DNA of 10,656 nt from Chloroflexota bacterium (GTDB lineage: Bacteria > Chloroflexota > Dehalococcoidia > Tepidiformales > Tepidiformaceae). A program made the position numbers and the translations under genes. The notes beneath the pieces were generated by a model, which saw nothing but the letters and a program-made list of their open reading frames with translations, ran no database searches and was not told the DNA's origin. The DNA is taken from positions 1 to 10,656 of the forward strand of contig CAUJEQ010000064.1 of NCBI GenBank assembly GCA_963169135.1, read 5' to 3'. This document shows, piece after piece, positions 7,614 to 10,656 of the stretch. Every line of letters starts with the position of its first letter. The stretch's first letter is position 1.

Positions 7614-8455
7614 CCCGCTACCCGATCGCGCGGAAGGCGTTCTGGGACGCGCGGGTGACCGCCATCGGTGGCGGGCTCCTGAGCTTTTCTCTGGCGCTGA
7701 TGTACGTGCTGATGTTCCCGTGGGTGCAGGACGCTTTCGAGGGCATCGAACTGCCGGCGATTTACGAGAGCTTCGGAGGGGGAGCCGGTTCGATCACGGA
7801 GCCCGCGGGCTTCCTGGCGACCGAGTACTTCTCGTTCGTGCCCCTGGTGATCATCATCTTCGCGGTCGTGGCCGGGACGGCGGCCACGGCAGGAGAGGAA
7901 TCGGCCGGCACGCTGGACCTGTTGCTGGCGCAGCCGGTGACGCGACGGCGGGTGGTGCTGGAAAAGGCTGCGGGGCTGACCGCAGCAGTCAGCGTTGCAG
8001 TGGTGGCGGGGGCACCTGGCGCCTGGATCGGACAGCTGATCGTGGACTTCGACCTCGCTCCCTGGCGGATCCTGCTGGCGATGGTCCTGACGGTCCCACT
8101 GGTGCTGCTCTTTCTCACGATCGCGATGTTCGCCGGGGCGACGCTCCCGAACCGGGCAGCGGCGGTCGTGCTGACCACGACTGCAGCCGTTGCGGGTTAT
8201 GTCCTGCAGACACTTGGTTTGCTGGTGACACAACTCGAAGATGCCCGGAAGTTGACGCCGTTCTACTGGGCTGAGGCGTCGGAAGTGCTGGTGGGGGATA
8301 TCAACCCGTTCCGGCCTCTGTTGCTGCTCGTCCCGGCGGCGGCAGCTCTGATCCTGACGCTCGGGGCATTCGAACGGCGGGACATCGCGAGCGGCGCCCG
8401 GGAAGTCGGCTGGAGGCGGTGGCTCCCGCGGCGGAAACCGGCACAGGCAGCGTGA
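7610..8455 (+). CDS. ABC-2 type exporter, permease subunit
   Basis: A 281-residue integral membrane protein with about six helices (near residues 18-37, 74-94, 120-140, 152-174, 182-205 and 234-253), the standard ABC-2 permease topology. EESAGTLDLLLAQPVTRRR (96-114), right after the second helix, is the cytosolic coupling segment typical of ABC-2 permeases (E..GTLDLLL..PV.R). A basic C-terminal tail follows the last helix. It starts with GTG overlapping the ATPase stop and forms the membrane path of that exporter. No accessory periplasmic domain is present, so a small hydrophobic substrate or self-protection role is possible but not shown. Confidence 0.9.
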   Translation: MTRYPIARKAFWDARVTAIGGGLLSFSLALMYVLMFPWVQDAFEGIELPAIYESFGGGAGSITEPAGFLATEYFSFVPLVIIIFAVVAGTAATAGEESAGTLDLLLAQPVTRRRVVLEKAAGLTAAVSVAVVAGAPGAWIGQLIVDFDLAPWRILLAMVLTVPLVLLFLTIAMFAGATLPNRAAAVVLTTTAAVAGYVLQTLGLLVTQLEDARKLTPFYWAEASEVLVGDINPFRPLLLLVPAAAALILTLGAFERRDIASGAREVGWRRWLPRRKPAQAA

Positions 8456-8469
8456 ACGGGGTCACAGAT

Positions 8470-8490
8470 GGCCGGAAAGTTCGGCCTTTC
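8470..8490 (+). terminator. possible weak terminator after the ABC exporter operon
   Basis: A hairpin of 7 pairs (8470-8476 with 8480-8486, one G-T pair, 3-base loop AAG) starts 14 bp after the permease stop and is followed by TTTC. The stem is short and GC-rich but the T-run is only three bases, so termination may be weak or the hairpin incidental. Confidence 0.35.
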
Positions 8491-8498
8491 GGGGGATG

Positions 8499-8547
8499 CG
8501 CACCACGGACAGGCGTGCAGAAGTGAATGCAGCTTCGCGTGGATGCG
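8499..8547 (+). promoter_or_regulatory. potential folded leader before the lipoprotein gene
   Basis: CGCACCACG (8499-8507) can pair with CGTGGATGCG (8538-8547), giving 9 pairs with one bulged A at 8543. Inside, GAAG (8520-8523) pairs with CTTC (8533-8536) and C8518 with G8537. The fold ends 15 bases before the Shine-Dalgarno site at 8562-8566. It matches no riboswitch class I can name and may be chance in GC-rich DNA. Confidence 0.25.
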
Positions 8548-8573
8548 GAGGACGTGCAGGTGGAGGAATCGCA

Positions 8574-9329
8574 ATGTTGAGTCAACGGTGGCGCCGGCTC
8601 GCGGCCGGCGGATCGCTCGGGGCGCTGCTGGCGTTCGCCATGGTGTTCGCGGCAGCGTGCGGGGATGACGACGATGAGGGTGCGAGCACGGCGACGCCGA
8701 CGGCACCCGTCACCGAAACGGCGACTGGCTCGCCGGAGACACCATCACCGGCGCCGGGGACACCTACGCCGACCCCGGAAGCCGGGAACCGCGATGGTTT
8801 CATCGCCATGTTGCGGACGTTCGACCAGGAGATGTCGGGCGGCGCGATCGACCCGATCATCGCGCGGCTCCGGACCGACGAGTACACCTGCAAGGCCTCA
8901 GACTTCGAGCCGGGGCTCGGACAGCCCGAGTGCAAGACCGCTGGTGAGGTGATCGAGGCAGTGCAGGTCGGCAACTGGCGGTCCGAAGGCGGTCTACGAA
9001 AAGTCGAGACCGTCGTGGCGCAGATCCAGGCGCTGCAGAAGGAGATCGACACGGCGAAGTCGGACCAGTGGGGCGACGGATTCCCGACGGTGTACGCCTT
9101 CGACGCGGTGGAGCACAAAGCTGCGGTGACAATGATCACGAAATGCCTGCCGCAGTTCCAGTGCCCGGACGGGACGATGCGTGTGGCCCTGGTGCTCACG
9201 TTCGACTTCAAGGAAGGGCGCTGGGGCGTGACGAACCTGTTGAACGCGTACGTGCTGGCCGAGGAGTTCCTCGAGCCGAGCGCGGAGGCGAAACAGATCC
9301 AGATGCCAAACTGGGAGCGGTTCGAGTGA
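8574..9329 (+). CDS. predicted lipoprotein, unknown domain
   Basis: A 251-residue exported protein. ATG 8574 is chosen because GGAGG (8562-8566) lies 7 bases ahead and the protein then begins with a lipoprotein signal: basic MLSQRWRRL, a hydrophobic run (11-28) and a lipobox-like FAAAC with Cys29, followed by GDDDDE. In-frame extension to ATG 8496 would bury the signal. Residues 37-70 are a Thr/Pro/Ser-rich linker (TPTPTP), typical of surface proteins held away from the membrane. The globular part (about 72-251) has four Cys (106, 120, 191, 197), which could form two disulfides, and a VALVLTFDFKEGRWGVTNLL strand region (204-223). I do not recognise the domain; the beta-rich end loosely recalls NTF2-like/lumazine-binding lipoproteins. 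It follows the ABC operon but is not tightly coupled to it (118-bp gap) and ends in a strong terminator. Confidence 0.85.
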   Translation: MLSQRWRRLAAGGSLGALLAFAMVFAAACGDDDDEGASTATPTAPVTETATGSPETPSPAPGTPTPTPEAGNRDGFIAMLRTFDQEMSGGAIDPIIARLRTDEYTCKASDFEPGLGQPECKTAGEVIEAVQVGNWRSEGGLRKVETVVAQIQALQKEIDTAKSDQWGDGFPTVYAFDAVEHKAAVTMITKCLPQFQCPDGTMRVALVLTFDFKEGRWGVTNLLNAYVLAEEFLEPSAEAKQIQMPNWERFE

Positions 9330-9352
9330 CCAGCCGAAACCAAGAAAACGGA

Positions 9353-9383
9353 GGGGGCAGTCCGTAGTGGACTGGCCCCTTTT
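9353..9383 (+). terminator. intrinsic terminator of the lipoprotein gene
   Basis: The stem GGGGGCAGTCC (9353-9363) pairs with GGACTGGCCCC (9369-9379) with a single G-G mismatch around a 5-base loop, followed by TTTT at 9380-9383. It lies 23 bp after the lipoprotein stop. A-rich bases before the stem (AAGAAAA, 9343-9349) might let it work weakly in the other direction too. Confidence 0.85.
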
Positions 9384-9447
9384 CGTGAGTGAGCGTGCAA
9401 ATCGGACCGGGGCGCCATAACTGCCTTTCGCGGGCGGGCGCGGCGGT

Positions 9448-9453
9448 TACTAT
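9448..9453 (+). promoter_or_regulatory. -10 hexamer TACTAT of a likely leaderless promoter for rnhB-yraN
   Basis: TACTAT is a near-consensus -10, standing out in very GC-rich sequence downstream of the lipoprotein terminator. It ends 7 bases before ATG 9461, so the transcript should start at or beside that ATG. No Shine-Dalgarno site is present. The -35 is weak (TTTCGC at 9426-9431, 16-bp spacer). Confidence 0.55.
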
Positions 9454-9460
9454 GCGTTCG

Positions 9461-10087
9461 ATGGGCGCGACACCGATCCCCTCATTGCGGTTCGAGAAAG
9501 AAGCGTGGAACGCCGGGGCCGTCTGGGTGGCGGGCGTGGACGAGGTGGGGGTCGGGCCCCTGGCGGGGCCCGTGGCGGCGGGCGTAGTCGCGCTACCTGC
9601 CGGGAGGCGCTTTCGCTGGTATACGAAGGTGCGCGACTCGAAGGTGCTACCGGAACGTACCAGGGATGAGCTCTCCGAGAAGATCCGGGAGTCGGTGCCT
9701 TTCGCCCTTGGCTGGGCATCGGTGGAGGAGATCGACCGGATCGGGATCCTGGCGGCACGGCGGCTGTGCATGTTGCGGGCGTTCGAGGCGCTGGGAGTGA
9801 AGCCGGATGCGGTCATCAGCGACGCACTGGACCTGCCGCTGCCGAATGTGCGGCCGGTGATCGATGGGGACGCGCTGAGCGTGGCGGTGGCTGCCGCTTC
9901 GATCGTTGCCAAGGTGGCACGAGACGCCCTGATGCACGAACTGTGCGGGCAATACCCGGGATACAACCTGTGCCAGAACAAGGGCTACCCGACACCAGAG
10001 CACAAACGGCTGCTCCAGGAACGCGGGCCGAGCCCGATCCACCGGAGAAGCTACGCTCCGGTGGCGCAGTTCGCGTTCAGGTGGTGA
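9461..10087 (+). CDS. rnhB: ribonuclease HII
   Basis: A 208-residue RNase HII, which cuts RNA in RNA-DNA hybrids, notably 5' of single ribonucleotides misincorporated in DNA, using two metal ions. Visible motifs are AGVDEVG (24-30, catalytic D27 and E28), GPLAGPV (32-38), DSKVLPERTRDEL (59-71), SDALDLP (120-126, third acid D121), VAVAAASIVAKVARD (141-155, with D155 probably the fourth acid), and the C-terminal PGYNLCQNKGYPTPEH. The arginine of the conserved GRG motif after the catalytic DE is replaced: residues 30-32 read GVG. I start at ATG 9461 because of the promoter geometry; ATG 9452 overlaps the -10 hexamer, and GTG 9389 lies just past the preceding terminator. The stop overlaps the yraN start by 4 bases, a common gene pairing in bacteria. 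Confidence 0.94.
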   Translation: MGATPIPSLRFEKEAWNAGAVWVAGVDEVGVGPLAGPVAAGVVALPAGRRFRWYTKVRDSKVLPERTRDELSEKIRESVPFALGWASVEEIDRIGILAARRLCMLRAFEALGVKPDAVISDALDLPLPNVRPVIDGDALSVAVAAASIVAKVARDALMHELCGQYPGYNLCQNKGYPTPEHKRLLQERGPSPIHRRSYAPVAQFAFRW

Positions 10088-10461
10088 ACGAGCGGCAGCG
10101 GCTCGGGGGATTCGGTGAGCGGGTGGCGGCCCACCGGCTGGAGTCGCTCGGCATGCAGGTCATCGCCCGGAACGTGCGCGTTGGGCGAGCGGAGCTGGAC
10201 CTGGTAGTCCGGGACGGGGAGGAAACGGTGGTGGTGGAGGTGCGCACGAGGCGCGGCGCCGCGGGGCTGGCGGCGGAATCACTCACCCCGGCGAAGCTTC
10301 GGCGGCTGTGGCATGCGGCAATGGGTTACGCGGAGGCAAACGGGATCGCTCCGGAACGGGTGCGGGTGGATGTGGTCGCTGTGGAACTCGACGGGAGGGG
10401 GGCGGCGCGGAACGTCGAGCATTTCCGTGGGATCGACATCCCTCCGGGCGAGGACGGCTGA
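10084..10461 (+). CDS. yraN: YraN/UPF0102 family endonuclease-fold protein
   Basis: A 125-residue protein starting at GTG 10084, which overlaps the rnhB stop (GTGA). It has the standard UPF0102 layout: GERVAAHRLESLGMQVIARN (11-30), then GRAELDLVVRD (34-44) and VVVEVRTR (49-56). E37, D39, E52 and R54 fill the positions of the nuclease-like E..D...ExK core, with Arg for Lys. This fold is shared with Holliday-junction resolvases and restriction-type nucleases, but the family's cellular task is not settled. Its place next to rnhB suggests a role in DNA processing. The length is normal and the C-terminus (HFRGIDIPPGEDG) is intact. A longer in-frame extension upstream is open but lies inside rnhB and is not needed. 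Confidence 0.93.
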   Translation: MNERQRLGGFGERVAAHRLESLGMQVIARNVRVGRAELDLVVRDGEETVVVEVRTRRGAAGLAAESLTPAKLRRLWHAAMGYAEANGIAPERVRVDVVAVELDGRGAARNVEHFRGIDIPPGEDG

Positions 10462-10656
10462 CTACTGACCTATCGTGGCCTCGTAGACCGAGGCCATCCC
10501 TTCGAGGACAACGTCGGCGAGGACGAGGATGTTCTCGATGGCTTCCACGGCATCTTCGGTGGAGAGGCTGGCCTCGGTCGCGATCTGCGATGCGGTCTCT
10601 TCGAGCGAGCGCCGGAGCGAGTTGAACGTGCCGACGGCGGCAGTGAGGCCGACATG
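10462..10656 (-). CDS. unidentified protein, C-terminal 64 residues (start beyond window)
   Basis: On the minus strand, a frame open from the window's last base (10656) runs to TAG at 10464-10462, directly abutting the yraN stop at 10461. It has no start codon in view at its 5' edge, so start-to-stop searches skip it. The peptide looks real: mixed composition without Arg/Pro runs, predicted helical, with heptad-like spacing, e.g. LRRSLEETASQIATEASL and AVEAIENILVLADVVLEGM, ending VYEATIGQ. The competing minus frame starting at 10655 gives an Arg/Ser/Pro-rich string typical of shadow frames. No family is recognised; it could be part of a helical or coiled-coil protein. Convergent genes with zero gap fit the packing elsewhere in the window. 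Confidence 0.6.
   Translation of the reverse strand, partial: HVGLTAAVGTFNSLRRSLEETASQIATEASLSTEDAVEAIENILVLADVVLEGMASVYEATIGQ

Noticed and set aside
8496..8573. N-terminal extension of the lipoprotein to ATG 8496
   Set aside because: It would place 26 residues ahead of the signal peptide; the ATG at 8574 has a well-spaced GGAGG.
8461..8573. cyclic-di-GMP or other known riboswitch in the lipoprotein leader
   Set aside because: None of the conserved sequence blocks I know for those classes is present.
9389..9460. N-terminal extension of RNase HII to GTG 9389 or ATG 9452
   Set aside because: The GTG lies 6 bases past the T-run of the upstream terminator and the added residues are unlike the family; ATG 9452 overlaps the probable -10 hexamer.

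Overview
The window is GC-rich bacterial chromosomal DNA (about two-thirds G+C by eye) with densely packed, ordinary-looking genes. It has no rRNA, tRNA, CRISPR array, insertion sequence or phage gene that I can see. The best taxonomic hint is the very large membrane protein at 582-5186, which carries the YYYxG-type (DUF2298 / Chlor_Arch_YYY) signature. That family is known mainly from Chloroflexota and some archaea. Together with the high GC and the rnhB-yraN pair, it suggests a Chloroflexota bacterium, perhaps from the Dehalococcoidia/Tepidiformia side; this is inference.

Layout: (1) 1-534 is the 3' end of a class III CoA-transferase gene. (2) 582-5186 encodes a 1534-residue polytopic protein that looks like two GT-C-type membrane modules in tandem: a PMT/ArnT-like half and a DUF2298 half. 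(3) 5227-6006 is rlmB (23S rRNA 2'-O-methyltransferase), converging on (4) a minus-strand SAM-dependent methyltransferase gene at 6010-6603. (5) Divergent from it, 6708-8455 is a two-gene ABC-2 exporter operon (ATPase, then permease, with a 4-base overlap). The spacer between the divergent genes carries two 10-bp direct repeats exactly 22 bp apart. (6) 8574-9329 encodes a lipoprotein of unknown function and is followed by a clear intrinsic terminator at 9353-9383. (7) 9461-10461 is rnhB-yraN, again with a 4-base overlap. (8) 10462-10656 is the 3' end of a minus-strand gene that runs off the window; it has no start codon in view and is easy to miss.

The genes do not form one pathway. The large membrane protein probably acts on lipid-linked sugars or cell-envelope glycans. 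RlmB, RNase HII and YraN are housekeeping nucleic-acid enzymes. The ABC exporter and the lipoprotein are envelope functions with unknown substrates. Two genes (the ABC ATPase and rnhB) have a TAnnnT -10 hexamer exactly 7 bases before the ATG and no usable Shine-Dalgarno site, which suggests leaderless mRNAs. I found no convincing evidence of a wholly new multi-gene system. The best leads are the tandem architecture of the YYY protein, the repeat array in the divergent spacer, and the altered substrate-recognition motif in RNase HII.
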